A DNA stretch of 64,000 nucleotides from Megalobrama amblycephala (Eukaryota; Chordata; Actinopteri; Cypriniformes; Xenocyprididae): the NCBI RefSeq assembly GCF_018812025.1, contig NC_063057.1:16671963-16735962 (forward strand). Direction: 5' to 3'. Made by a program: the position numbers and the translations under genes. Below, piece after piece: positions 52,641-64,000 of the stretch. Each line of letters starts with the position of its first letter. Within the stretch, counting starts at the first letter, position 1. Under the pieces are notes generated by a model. The model saw only the letters and a list, made by a program, of their open reading frames with translations. It was not told the origin of the DNA and did not search any database.

Positions 52641-53669
52641 TGTTACATTATGACTATTATTATAGATGAGATTACAGTAGCCACAGATGTAACTGTGTTA
52701 TGTTTTAGAGAATAATGTTAGTAGCTAGCTGCAGAAATTTAGTATTGGCAGATTTATGCAAAGGAAATTTAGAAATAACTAGGAAGTAGTTTTGAATATA
52801 TTTATTATTTATTTTTTGTCAAATACTAAAACTGCAACCTATAATTGCTTGAACAGCAGTTGTTTAATTTGTTGTGCCAATTAAATCAAAACTGAACTGT
52901 TTATTTAATAAAATGTGAAGCATTTGCATTTAGAAAAAAGGTTAACTGGGCTTATTTGCACATTATATATGCTTAAATTACATATTTAAGCATATTAAAA
53001 AAATTAAAAAACATGTATGGGCCTGTTTGCCACACAGACTGTGGGCTTAAATGATTTGTTGAAAATAAAGCTAACCTTTGCATTTTAGTACATGATATAT
53101 AACATTTATATATACATTTATATATATATATATATATATATACACATGATATATGACATTTAGCTATATGTGTATCTTTTCTTCTTTATGTATCTCGATA
53201 TGTTTGTTCTGTTATCTTTTCTCTCTCTCTCTCTCTTCGCCTGTTGGCTTCTTATGTTATGTCACCTTTCACTCATTCAATAAAAAAAAAGAAAAAAAAA
53301 GAAAAGAAAAAAAGGCTACTACATTTTAATATACCCAAATGTATAATTTTAATATATATATGATATGTTTTTGTAGTTAGGAAATCAACAGTTGAGAGTT
53401 TAGGATGATAGAGTTCATACACTGTTAAGGTAGAAACACTGAAATAGTATTTTCTTGTAAAACATACTCCAATATTTTATTTATTTACAACTTACAAAAC
53501 AAAAATTATTTTTTTGCAGTGTACAAACTTTTGAATTTTGGTAACAAGTAACTGACTGCACTCTTGAGATGTTTGTGGTGCTGACTTTGTTGCCAAGTAC
53601 GTGGTTTCCCGTGGAATTGGGCTACTTTAACACTGTTGCCGTGGGTTGTTTTTCATGTCTGTGGGTTGA

Positions 53670-53790
53670 AGAGACCCTTAATAACATGAAATTTACCCCT
53701 GGAATGCAAATTTTACCAGGGGATCTCCGCCAAAATGTGGATTTTACCCCCTGGAACGTGATTTTTACCGGGGGACACCCCTGAAACATG
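53670..53790 (+). repeat. Degenerate internal repeat of TTTACCCC(C)TGGAA
   Basis: Three to four imperfect copies of a ~32-bp unit (ATTTACCCCTGGAATGC, GATTTTACCCCCTGGAACG, ATTTTTACCGGGGGACACC). The family is not recognised. Confidence 0.5.
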
Positions 53791-54289
53791 TTTGGGCTAG
53801 TTTTGAACTAGTTTTGAGTAGCAATTGGGCGAGTTTTTTTGTGAAAACCTGGCAAGCCTGTTTGCTGACATCAGTTTAATACAAGAATAATAATTCAAGA
53901 AAGGTACACCTCCCATTGTTTAATTCAGATATGCTGTATACACACACAAAAATTCAATGAAAAGACCAAACCCATACCCAGACCAATATTACTGACTGTA
54001 AATCCAGCACATACACATACAAAGAAAAAAATAAAAACTGCACAGCAATTTACACACCTTCACACACACACACACACATGCACTTGGGACTTAGCCAGGT
54101 CCACTCAGAGACACCATTGTCTGCTCTGTAACCCACGTAATTGCTATTGTTGATATCTATTAAGATGGCAAGTTGACCTTCTCTTATCCTTAATAAGATG
54201 TGTTGTGTGTGAGAGATGAGATTAGATTTTGAGGTCTCTTGGCGCAGGTATTCTCACGGTCTTATTCACACAGGGATGCTTTACAACAT

Positions 54290-54500
54290 TCAAACTCTCC
54301 TCTGAGAAACAGTAAGAAAGAGATAGCGTTAAAGGGAAAATCTGCTCTGTGTGACAGCACTTTGACATGTTAACTATGAATAATTACATGCACAATTTGA
54401 ATAATTAGGCTCACAAAATTGAGGTTTGCTTGCAGGTATCAGAGGGCTGTCAGCTCACAGTGTGCAGACACATTTAATCTATATTAAAGCATTTTAAGAG
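54290..54500. promoter_or_regulatory. Candidate conserved non-coding element
   Basis: Unique, contains GAATAATTACATGCACAATT and GAATAATTAGGCTCAC, two homeobox-type cores in a row, then GCTGTCAGCTCACAG. No frame. Conservation untested. Confidence 0.3.
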
Positions 54501-54743
54501 ATTAACACTAGTCGTGAAAACACAGAGTAGACTTTCTCGCACATCTCTTTCTCTTTCTTCTGAAGTAAGAGTAAGAGAGAAGAAACACTTCTGTCTGGAT
54601 CAGAACTCAATTTTATGTGTCCTCCTGGGACCCAGCAATTCATGTTATGCTGACTTCTTGAGTCAGATCATGGGGAAAAAAGTATATGATCACAAGAAAA
54701 TGAAGTTGATAAATTGATAAAAACAACTTGATCTTTAGAGATT

Positions 54744-54960
54744 AGAGTTGTCAAAAGTACTGACTTCAGTACCAATCGGTACAAAAATTTTAAAAATGTG
54801 ATACTTTGAGCACTGTTGAGCAGATTTGTAAACACCTCTGATTGGCCATTGTGTTCACGCACTCATTGGATATGCCTGTGATTGGCTACAATGATCAACA
54901 CGCAACAGCGTTTGAAAGCACATGGAAGTGTTTGAATTTAAAAGCTTTTTGGAAGCGGGA
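54744..54960 (+). mobile_element. Dispersed repeat, GTTGTCAAAAGTAC family, copy 2
   Basis: Begins AGAGTTGTCAAAAGTACTGA and continues through TGATACTTTGAGCACTGTTG and GATTGGCTACAATGATCAAC, matching the minus-strand copy at 39.8 kb. The right limit is approximate. Confidence 0.6.
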
Positions 54961-55034
54961 GCAGAAGAGTTTGAAAGCAGGCATCTATCAGTGGACTGGT
55001 AATTCTTAGTTCACTAAAAACTAATGTTAACTAC

Positions 55035-56163
55035 ACTGTAAAAAGAATGGCAGCGGCTATTTACACTAAGTGAAAATAGCATATTTTCTTAGCAATAGAT
55101 GTTATTTACACTAAGTGCAAATAGCGATGGATGTTATTTACACTAAGTGAAAATAGCATATTTTCTTTGCAATAGATGCTATTTACACTAAGTGCAAATA
55201 GCGATAGATGCTATTTACACTAAGTGAAAATAGCATATTTTCTTTGCAATAGATGCTATTTACACTAAGTGAAAATAGCATATTTTCTTAGCAATAGATG
55301 CTATTTACACTAAGTGCAAATAGCTGTAGATGGTATTTACACTAAGTGAAAATAGCAATACATTCTATTTACACTAAGTGACAATAACAGCATTTTCTTA
55401 GTGATATGCTATTTACACTAGGTGAAAGTAGTGATAGATTATATTTATACCATGTAAAAGTATCAGTTCTTTGCAATAAGAGTAAATAGTAATTAGATGC
55501 TATATATACTTTATATTGGCAGACACTATTTGCACCTCAGTATTTTTGTACATTAATAGGATGCAATAATATCATTAGAGTGTAAATGATTATATTTATT
55601 AAAATTATTAAATGGATGCTGCCTCATAAAAATTGAGAATAAAAACCCTCCCTACACCTTCCCCTAACCCTACCAAATAAACACTTTTAATATTAATAAA
55701 CACTCGTTTATTTTCACTTTTAGAACATCATTTTCATTTTAATTGAAAATAAATGCGAGCTTGGCAAAAGACAGATTAGAACCTGAGTCGAATCACTTTA
55801 AAAGCCAGGCTTGCAAGCCTTACTCACTACTGCTGCACCACTGAAGATGTTGAATACTGTGCATCTTTTTTAAAACTTGAGTGGCCCAACCAGACGTTGG
55901 TGGGCGGAGCTAGTGTAAATAGCATTCGCCAACAAGGGACACTATTTGCACATAGTGTTAATAGATTCTCTGAAAAAGAATTGTTGGTTCAACTTAAAAA
56001 AGTAAGTTACCTGGTTGCCTTAAAATTGAGTTCATTGAAAATTTTTTAATTTGAGTTGATACAATGAAGACAATTGGTTTAAATCAACAGAAACTCAAAA
56101 TATTATGTTATCTGAACCACATTATTAAAGTTGATTTGACAAAATATTTTTTTTTAAAGTGTA
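55035..56163. mobile_element. Possible MITE (CACTGTAAAAA ... AAAGTGTA) with hairpin array
   Basis: ACACTGTAAAAAGAATGG at the left and TTTTTTTAAAGTGTAATG at the right are weakly inverted. Between them lie the hairpin repeat array, unique DNA, and near the right a second GTAAATAGC...CTATTTGCAC pair. Element borders are inferred from the termini only; the unit may be two adjacent elements. Confidence 0.4.
55054..55470 (+). repeat. Tandem array of hairpin-forming repeats
   Basis: Ten clear copies plus degenerate ones of CTATTTACACTAAGTG followed by (A/C)AAATAG. Each copy is an imperfect palindrome (CTATTT pairs with AAATAG, CAC with GTG). They alternate with spacers GCATATTTTCTT(A/T)GCAATAGATG and GCGATAGATG, giving a higher-order pattern. 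Decay increases toward the right end. Confidence 0.9.
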
Positions 56164-57107
56164 ATGAAACCTTATTGCAAAGTGTTACCAACAATATTTA
56201 ATTTGAGATCTACAAAAATGTTATGTTGAGAACATGAGAAACATTTTGCTGTGTGAAGATCACAAGAAAATTGAGTCATGATCACAATAAAACAATACTT
56301 ATGCATGGCCTCTCTGGGGTTCTGTACAAGCATTTTTTAATTGTCAGTTATATTTGTTTGATTTTCAAATTGTTTCTTATAAATAAACATATCAGTATTA
56401 TGTTTCTTTATAAGAACAGTTTTTGTGTGTGTGTGTGTGTGTGTGTGTTTGTTTTGAGTCCCAGGAGGCATCATGAGCACTGATGGATCCACAGTTTTAT
56501 ATGCAGCTTTACGTTTCTGAAATATGCTGTGAGATTTTACACTCTACACTGTGTTTATCCATTCATCCTTCTCACCTTCACCTTAATCATCATCTTCCTG
56601 TAGAGATGTTTCCATGAGCACAGACCTAGAGGAATAATCTGAGCATAAAGAAGAGGAAAATCAGACTGAAAGAGAAGAGAAAGGTGTTGTCATCTGCATG
56701 TTCTCTCTCAGATAGAGCACAGGGACGGGTCAAGCGCACGGAGAGACAGACCGTGAGAGAGAGGTCTCCATAGCAACAGAGTAAACAGCCTGAGATTTGT
56801 GATGCTGCGGCTCTCTGTGGTACACTAAACCTATGATAGAGAGTGGGAGAGAGACGAAAGGTGGATGAGGGATGTGAATGAAAAGATAATAAAGAGCAGA
56901 ATCACAGTAGGTCAGATGTACAGAGTAATTGTGTCTCCTGTCTGACCTCAACTTCATCCTTTAAAACCTGTCAGCCAATCAGACACCAGGGACTGGCCTC
57001 TGGTTATCGTGGGAGACTGGAGAAGAGGAAAATGATTTGGATTTGAGATTTTCTCAATTGCTTCTTCTGCCCTTGGGGTTATACATTGTTTCCCTGGCTC
57101 AAGAAGG

Positions 57108-57146
<39 letters not shown>

Positions 57147-57427
57147 CGTGTGTGCTGCAGTTGTATACGGTGATCATGACAGACCTAGCTGTGAACTTCC
57201 ACCCACACAAAGCTACCCATCACACAAAAACACACACATAAAGGCTAAGATTGAGGCTAAAAGGCTAAAAACATTTTTATTTTCCTCACTAAAAGTTGTT
57301 TGCCCTCATCACCAAAGCAAGTATTTAATGTGTATTTTGAAAGCTTTGTAAAGCGTATTTGTTTTTGTGTCTGTGTGTAAGAGCAGAGGCATTTGAAGGC
57401 TGAATTATCTACATCATCACACTGTAC
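56164..57427. other. Unique non-coding stretch with two (GT)n arrays
   Basis: (GT)n at 56424-56448 and 57109-57143. The rest is unique, with no exon recognised. Confidence 0.45.
57109..57143. repeat. (GT)n microsatellite
   Basis: About 17 GT units. Confidence 0.9.
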
Positions 57428-57627
57428 CCTGTTGAAAAAACAGCATATGCTGGTTAGGTATGTTTTGAAGCATGGCAGCTGGTTTATGCTGGTCCTTAGT
57501 TGGTCTTTAGCTGGACCTGAGCTGGAGATAGTTGTTTAGGACCAGCACTTGACCAGCATAAACCAGCTCAAAGCAGCTGCCATGCTTCAAAACATACCTA
57601 ACCAGAAATGCTGTTTTTTTCAACAGG
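57428..57627. mobile_element. 200-bp palindromic MITE
   Basis: CCTGTTGAAAAAACAGCAT faces ATGCTGTTTTTTTCAACAGG. Pairing continues through TGGTTAGGTATGTTTTGAAG and GCATGGCAGCTG to a centre near 57525. GTAC flanks the right end and GTAC(C) the left, a possible short target duplication. Confidence 0.88.
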
Positions 57628-58137
57628 TACAGTACCACAGTGCCACAAATCAGTGTGTTTATATTTTCGGCAATATATTGAGTTGATATGATTAGAAATA
57701 CCAGTTTGCCAACATCAAGCAGCATAACTAGCTGTTTCGTACAGCTTAAAACTACTGGAAGTGGATGACACCGGAAGCCTCGCACATTCAAATTACAAAT
57801 GGCCGCTTTTACGTTAAAAATAAGGTGTGAGACTCTGGTCTTTCCTTTAAATGTAAGTCTAAAGGCCACACATTCACACCAAGGATGATGATTATAAAAA
57901 TAAAAAGTTTTAATAATCATTCTAATTCTATAAAGATAAGGTAATTTGTATCACAATTATAACAATAACAACACAGAGGAATGATATCAATGGAATCACT
58001 TTCAGAATGTCAGCCAATCAAAATCCACTCAACTTTACAGAGCTTGAATATTTAAAGCAACATTTAAAGCCTCATTTAAAGCAAACATTTACACTTATAA
58101 TAAATTATCGTGAATTGGCGTAGACATAGTAGACATT
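57628..58137. other. Non-coding stretch with old repeat pieces
   Basis: The 57869-57950 part matches 51466-51560. A minus-strand 137-codon frame (57507-57920) overlaps these repeats and has no domain. No gene. Confidence 0.4.
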
Positions 58138-58457
58138 GGTAACACTTTACAATAAGGTTCATTAGTTAAACATTAGTTAATGTAGTAACTAACATGAACT
58201 AACCATGAGCAATACATTTGTTACTGTATTTACTAATCTTCGTTAACGTTAGTTAATGAAAATACAGTTTTCATTGTTTGTTCATGTTAGTTCACAGTGC
58301 ATTAATGTTAACAAGATTTTAATAATGTATTTGTAAATGTTGAAATTAACATTAACAAAGATTAATAAATGCTGTATAAGTGCAATTCATTATTAGTTCA
58401 TGTTAACTAATGTAGTTAACTAATGTTAACTAATGAACCTTATTGTAAAGTGTTACC
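58138..58457. mobile_element. MITE, GGTAACACTTTACAATAAGG ends
   Basis: GGTAACACTTTACAATAAGG at the left is exactly inverted at the right (CCTTATTGTAAAGTGTTACC). The inverted stretch runs on through TTCATTAGTTAA and TTAACTAATGAA. A very common cyprinid family; non-coding. Confidence 0.92.
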
Positions 58458-58496
58458 GTTATCTTAATAGTTTTGGGCGTGAACATCTTACAAGCC

Positions 58497-59035
58497 TTAA
58501 AGTGTTAGTTCAACCAAAAATGAAATATCTGTCATTAATTACTCACCCTTACGTTGCTCCGTCCAAACCAGTAAGACTTTCGTTCACCTTTGGAACACAA
58601 ATGAAGATCTTTTTAATGAAATTTGAGAGCTTTCTGTCCCTCCATTGACAGCCTACGCAACTACCACTTTCAAGCCCCAGAAAGGTAGCAGAGACATCAT
58701 TTAAGTAATCCATATGACTCCAGTGGTTTAACCTCAATTGTATGAAGCGATGAGTGCTCCAATGAGCGTTCACGTTTTTGTGCAAACAAAGCACTTGCAT
58801 TGCTTCATATAACTGAGGTTAAACCACTAGAATCACATGGATTACTTTAATGATGTCTTTACTACCTTTCTGGGTCTTGAAAGTGGTAGTTGCGTAGACT
58901 GTCAATGGAGGGACAGAAATCACTCAAATTTTAATTTGTGTTCCAACGATGAACAAAAGTCTTACGGGTTTAGAATGACATGAGGGTGAGTAAATAATGA
59001 CAGAATTTAAATTTTTGGGTGAATTAACCCTTTAA
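58497..59035. mobile_element. TTAA-flanked MITE, GTTCACCC family (long form)
   Basis: Ends TTAAAGTGTTAGTTCAACCA and GGTGAATTAACCCTTTAA. The whole 539 bp is self-complementary (AAGACTTTCGTTC with GAACAAAAGTCTT, GGTTTAACCTCA with TGAGGTTAAACC) around a centre at about 58770. It is the long relative of the 289-bp copy at 15.15 kb. Confidence 0.9.
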
Positions 59036-59998
59036 GGAGTTTTTACGTTGTTTTATTGTCCACTTTTGTAGTATCGGTAATAGTACACCTCTAATCAACA
59101 AACAAAAGGTATTGTTCGTGTTGAGAAACGATGGGGGGGCATTGCCCATTTTACAGAACATACTGAAGCTAGAGGTTTGTTCTTAACTTTCTACCCTAAG
59201 AATGAGCAATACTGATATTGTTATAGTATAAGATTATATTTGAATATTTTAGTGGTTTTTACTTTTCTAATCCCAAACTTATTGTAGTAGGTTGGATCCT
59301 GAACATACTGAATTCAAAATAAACCTTCATTTTTGGTTCCAATATGTGCATTTATGACAAACATTTTACCATTCTGGTAAAGGCTGTTTTCGGAAGAGCC
59401 TCACAGGACACAGAACGCTCAAATTAGCTTCAGCACGGCTTGCTCCAGTGGTTCAGCCCATCTCTGCAGCCATTACAGAAGCAGTGTAATTAGTATATGC
59501 TAATGCACTGGCGATTAGCTCCCGTCAGCTCCCAGCGTCCTGTTCTACAGATGAGAGTGGCAGAGCTTCTGAACCTGAGGGCTCGGGGTACTGACGCAAC
59601 CCACTGCCCCTCACTCATTATGCCAAGCTCAGGAAGTGATCGCTGCCACTTCGCCTTGCCTGTCATTACTCCCTTCATTTTCCTTACGAATATTTTGTTT
59701 AGAAAAGCAGGGAGGGCATGCTGATCCCAGAGGTTTTAATGAGATGGGAGTACTGTTGTGAACGACAATGAGCCGAAACGGCAAAGAAAACACTGAGGAA
59801 GTGATGCGTTGGCTATTTTCGGCAACTCTAGAAGCCTAGAGCAACATTCCTGCATGGTAGATGAACCTATATGGTATGTTCATGTCTTTTGGTTTATTGA
59901 TGACGCACACTATGAGCTGAAAGTTTGATAGTGCCATCATGTGCCACACACAAGCTCTTCAAAATGCAATCTTTGTATTCATGTTGGTGTCATATATA
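59036..59998. other. Unique non-coding stretch, no gene seen
   Basis: No gene is seen. The 59490-59730 part (GGCGATTAGCTCCCGTCAGC, then CTTACGAATATTTTG) is GC-richer and may be a conserved element. Short frames there lack domains. Confidence 0.4.
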
Positions 59999-60902
59999 CA
60001 GAAGAGGATTAGGGCCAAGCAATAATAAAAAAATAAAACCATCTCGAGATTAAAGTTGTTAAATTTCGAGAAAAAAGTCGAAATAAAATGTTGAGAATAA
60101 ACTCGTTAAATTACAAGAAAAAACTCGTTAAATTTAGAGAAAAAAGTCGAGATAAAATGTTGAGAATAAAGTCATTAAATTACGAGAAAAAAGTCGTTAA
60201 ATTACGAGAACAAATTTGTTAAATTCTGAGAAAAATGTCGTTAAATTTAGAGAAAAAAGTTGAGATAAAATGTTGAGAATAAAGTCATTAAATTACGAGA
60301 AAAAAGTCGTTAAATTACGAGAACAAATTTGTTAAATTATGAGAAAAATGTTGTTAAATTTAGAGAAAAAAGTCGAGATAAAATGTTGAGAATAAAGTCC
60401 TTAAATTACGAGAAAAAAGTTGTTAAATTACGAGAACAAATTTGTTAAATTATGAGAAAAATGTCGTTAAATTTCGAGAAAAAAGTCGAGATAAAATGTT
60501 GAGAATAAATTCATTAAATTATGAGAATAAAGTCATTATATTACGAGAAAAAAGTCATTAAATTCTTGTAATTTAACAACTTTTTTCTCATAATTTAATG
60601 ACTTTATTCTCAACATTTTATCTCGACTTTTTTCTCGAAATTTAACGAAATTTTTCTCATAATTTAACGAATTTGTTCTCGTAATTTAACAAGTTTTTTA
60701 ATGACTTTATTCTCAACATTTTATCTCGACTTTTTTCTCGAAATTTAAAGAGTTTTTTCTCGTAATTTAACGAGTTTATTCTCAACATTTTATCACGACT
60801 TTTTTCTCGAAATTTAACGAGTTTTTTCTCAAAAATCTCGAAACTTTAATCTCGAGATGGTTTTATTTTTTTATTATTGCCTGGCCCTAATCCTCTTCCG
60901 TA
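59999..60902. mobile_element. 0.9-kb foldback made of TTAAATT-CGAGAAAAAAGTCG repeats
   Basis: Ends AGAAGAGGATTAGGGCCAAG and CTGGCCCTAATCCTCTTCC are inverted, followed by CAATAATAAAAAAATAAAAC and ACCATCTCGAGAT in both arms. The interior is a minisatellite of AAATTACGAGAAAAAAGTCG and GATAAAATGTTGAGAATAAA units that changes strand near 60565, so the array itself is inverted. No coding potential. Outside both ends the sequence is TATA/TACATA-like. Confidence 0.88.
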
Positions 60903-63900
60903 CATATAAAACCTTTTTCAAGAAAAGAAAATTACTCTAAAAAATCTAAAGTGGAGTAATATCAATTAAATGGAATATTTACATATAGTATAATTTCCCT
61001 GAACATTTTACTATGAAAATATTTATTTTTAAAAGGTATAAAGTGTTTTTATATATATCATGAATTATGTAATTCATATCTAATTTTATGTAAGTTGTTA
61101 AATTATCTAAAAATTTAAGACTTATTGACCAAAAAGCCTTTTATTTTCCACTGTCCTTATATTTTTACTTTACAACACTGTCATACAACACTGTTTAATT
61201 TTACATTTAAGTAGTCACTATGCATGTGTGAAGCAGTATCTTTTGCACGCAACACAGAATAAAAGCCTCACTGCCAACCCAGCATGCCCAAAGAAATGCC
61301 CACATTATTAATGCTTTAGCTTTCCTCTCACCCACAAACACCTGAATAACAGAGTCATGTTGAAGCACGCTAGTGCATTTAATTAAGACAAGAGCCTCTT
61401 GCCATGCAGATTAATTCCATCTCAGTAGAATAGTCATCTTAAAAGACTTAGAATGAATTTCCACGCACAGCACTAAAACGGCTTTTTCAGGTCGGCCTGT
61501 TTGATCGAAGACTGCACAATGGCTTTGATGAAAAGGGCGAAAAGGTCAAATCTAAGTGTTTGTTATTGGATCTGTTATACTCATTCATTCTGGTTTAGCC
61601 CCGGTGACCACAGCTATCGGTTATTGGTTGTTTAGCAGATGTTTTCTCATCCAAAGCAGCTTACAGTACACTTTCCACGGGACAGTCTCCCTGGAGCTAT
61701 ACCTGGGGTTAAGTGCCCCGCTCACTGGTATAATGATGATACAAGATCTCAGATCATTGATCATGTTTTCACCTTTGAAGTCAACATGACATCAAAACTG
61801 ACCCTATTGACTTTAATACACATTCCTGGGCTTATTTTTCATGATTTGGAAAGAAAAATCTTTGTAGACTGTAATCTTTCATAACAATGAAGTGACTTTA
61901 TCATTCATCTACAGTAGTAGCCAAAATAACCTTAACCAAGTTTAGTGTTTTGTTCTTCCCTCATATTTAAATCATATTTTGATGGTTTAATTTAACTTTT
62001 AGGGTCATTAAAACAAATATCCCCTCTGGACATTACACTTGACAACTACTGTATAGGCAGCACTGTTCAAGATCCAGCAAGTCTCTAGAGAATAAATCAA
62101 GGGCTTCCCTACTTTTACCCATATTTTTCATTGGTACACTCAGAAATAGACCCATGTCACATATAGGAGATAAAATTAATTTCAAATGGCATTTCATGTT
62201 GAATGTAAATTTAAGTTCTCAGCATGTGGCAGAGATTCTTGTAACCTTTAGAAACCTTCAGAAAAGCTGTTACTATAAGAACAATTGAGAACGGAAACAC
62301 ATCAGCAGTGCATCAGACTAAAGAACTGTTTTTTTCAGTAGAGCTCCTGTTCTGATGGAGAGGATGAATGCTGTGGTTAGTGGGGTAACTCCCTAGCTCT
62401 CCTTTCTCTCTCTTTCTTTCTCACTCTTTCTCAGTGAATAAAACATGAGTATGGCAACATATAGAGGTTATGTAACTCTCTCTCTCACACTATCAGTTTA
62501 GCTCTCCCTCGATCACGCCCTCGCTCTCTCACTCTCATCTCTTTTTTCCTCACCTGCATCCCACTGTTTTAATTATTCTGTAGGAGGGCTACTTGACTGC
62601 AAAGAGACTTTCCTGTGCTGCACGGCAACTTGAAAACACGTTTGTAGTGCAAATTTCGTTCAATACCTTTTCTTGAATAATTGTTGTGAATCGACGAATC
62701 TTTCTTAATTAAAGATGCCTCATTGATAAAAATCTCCTACTGAATCACCAGCAGAAGTTCTGCTGTGGATGATGGTTCCACGGACATCATGAACACAATT
62801 CAATTGTGTTCAATTATTCAGTTATCATTCATTTCTGCTCATTTGAAACTTTGGATCAGGCTGGACTACAGTGAAACTAAGGTTTTGACTACTATATGTT
62901 GAATTATCTAACATGGAACAGAAGAGAACAAACATGTCCTATTTTGGTAATGAATTTCTTTCTGCATGTTGATTGTTCTTAACATGATTATGTTTTTGTA
63001 TGACCTTACTCCAGTAAAGGAAAACATGTATACATAACCACATGCATTGCTGGATTAAGCATAAACTGATTGACACAACAAGATACTCTGCAGTTTAGGT
63101 GCACATGTCTGACTGTTTGACAGATTTAAAGATTTAAATGCATCCAGCCAGAGCAAGAGTTTGGCAGTAGGTGAAGAGGAAATATACACTCCGACTCGTT
63201 CTTGACCCAAGTTAAAAAATGTGTTTTCATCTTGTCCAACTAAAGTAGAACTGGTATTGTTATAATGCTGTAACTGTAGAAACAGCATGAGGAGGATAAT
63301 AAGAGTATGTGCAAGTTTCGCAACATTTTGGAAACCTAATAATGCTTTATTTTACACCACAACTCACATAACATGGAATACTTTGAGTCAGATACACAAA
63401 TGATTGTGTTTTCACATCACTGCCTTGGAAATAATCTTTTTTTTTTTAAGTATTGTAAACACGATTTTCTTTCTTTGTTTGGTTATTGGTTTGCAATTTC
63501 AACAAGCAGATTTTTGGTAGTTATCACCATATTGGTCTGCATGTAAACATGCTCAATGTAGCTGAACAGTGAAAGTATTTGTCGTATAAGATTTTCAGGT
63601 TTGTCAGTATCTCTGTCCAAATCTGTGTACTCCACCAGTCCCACTCGGTTTTGATATTGTTTACCGTTGTTTTCCTGCGGTTGTGGTTTAGCATGCTAGG
63701 ATCTGAATATATGAATCAAATCAACGCTAAGAGCAGCCATTTGCCAGCCTCTCCTGCTAACAGGATTCAATTATCATTTCCCTGCGAAATTATTAGATTC
63801 TCTTGTTTGCTTGTGAACTTTCAGTGAATGGAGGATGCAGATGTAAATTTGTGTGTGTGTGCGCAGGGAAAATACTCTGTATTATTGTTCTGGTGCCATG

Positions 63901-64000
63901 TTTAGGAAGCTACTTTAAAGCTGTAGCTTTCAATGCCACAAATGACTCATAATTTTTGTTTAAAAGTACAATCAGCCCCGGTCACACTATGACATCTTTT
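60903..64000. other. Mostly unique non-coding stretch, no gene seen
   Basis: No gene recognised. Pyrimidine-rich runs lie at 62398-62435 and 62480-62550. The 63700-63830 part is compositionally enhancer-like. A short SINE-like piece is listed separately. Confidence 0.4.
61625..61720 (+). mobile_element. Degraded SINE/LINE-type fragment
   Basis: TTTAGCAGATGTTTTCTCATCC and AAAGCAGCTTACAGTACA resemble the 'cagacgcttttatccaaagcgacttacagt' phrase found throughout fish genomes. GGGGTTAAGTGCCCCGCTCA follows as usual. Ends are not definable. Confidence 0.5.

Larger units (their letters stand above)
51561..54743. other. Mostly unique non-coding stretch, no gene seen
   Basis: No gene is seen. (TA)-rich DNA at about 53108-53142, a short CT run at 53220-53234 and an A/G run at 53282-53313. 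Candidate regulatory parts are listed separately. Confidence 0.4.

Noticed and set aside
57428..57627. microRNA precursor from a long hairpin
   Set aside because: Stem length and the terminal inverted repeats fit a palindromic MITE; no evidence of processing can be seen from sequence.

Overview
The window looks like non-coding nuclear DNA of a teleost fish, most likely a cypriniform (carp/zebrafish-like). It is AT-rich, holds many di- and tetranucleotide microsatellites, and is crowded with short inverted-repeat DNA transposons (MITEs), several of which I recognise from general knowledge of cyprinid genomes. I find no convincing host protein-coding gene. The only long reading frames lie inside LTR-type elements or in low-complexity repeats. 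The best reading is a gene desert or a very large intron. Family recognition here is from memory and by eye; no database search was run.

Layout. 0-7.3 kb: unique sequence with a TTAA-flanked MITE (copy 1 of 'family A', 2.0-2.9 kb), (TA)n and a 30-unit GATA array. 7.4-8.4 kb: a GC-rich element bounded by TG...CA and an exact 5-bp target duplication (ATTAG), with a Pro-rich minus-strand frame. 8.4-25.7 kb: unique stretches mixed with MITEs, a 1.1-kb foldback (12.0-13.1 kb), a possible small exon (13.4 kb), a possible exon or conserved element (19.4 kb) and microsatellites. 25.7-29.3 kb: family A copy 2, split by a young LTR retrotransposon with 280-bp LTRs that look identical by eye and a 5-bp target duplication TATAT. 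32.8-34.6 kb: a 'family B' DNA element hosting family A copy 3. 37.6-40.6 kb: a hairpin MITE, a hAT-like element and two further families. 42.6-43.0 kb: an exact 181-bp-offset duplication. 45.2-46.1 kb: a large foldback. 49.0-51.5 kb: family A copy 4 and three more MITEs. 55.0-56.2 kb: an element with an array of hairpin-forming repeats. 57.4-59.0 kb: three inverted-repeat MITEs. 60.0-60.9 kb: a 0.9-kb foldback built from CGAGAAAAAAGTCG-type repeats.

The most interesting system is the LTR retrotransposon at 26.5-29.0 kb. It has no visible pol. Just after its 5' LTR lies a 10-nt stretch exactly complementary to the predicted first 10 nt of its own transcript, which begins about 29 nt past a TATA box. 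This is the arrangement used by self-primed elements of the Tf1/sushi type, so the element appears to be a gag-only, non-autonomous, self-primed retrotransposon. Its gag-like frame and a following 0.5-kb-plus Pro-rich tandem-repeat frame are offset by -1.

Second, all four family A copies keep an exact TTACGTAA (D-box/PAR-bZIP consensus) 31-39 bp from an exact ATTTGCAT octamer, so the family may scatter regulatory sites. Several unique, moderately GC-rich blocks are flagged as possible conserved non-coding elements; this rests on composition alone and needs alignment.
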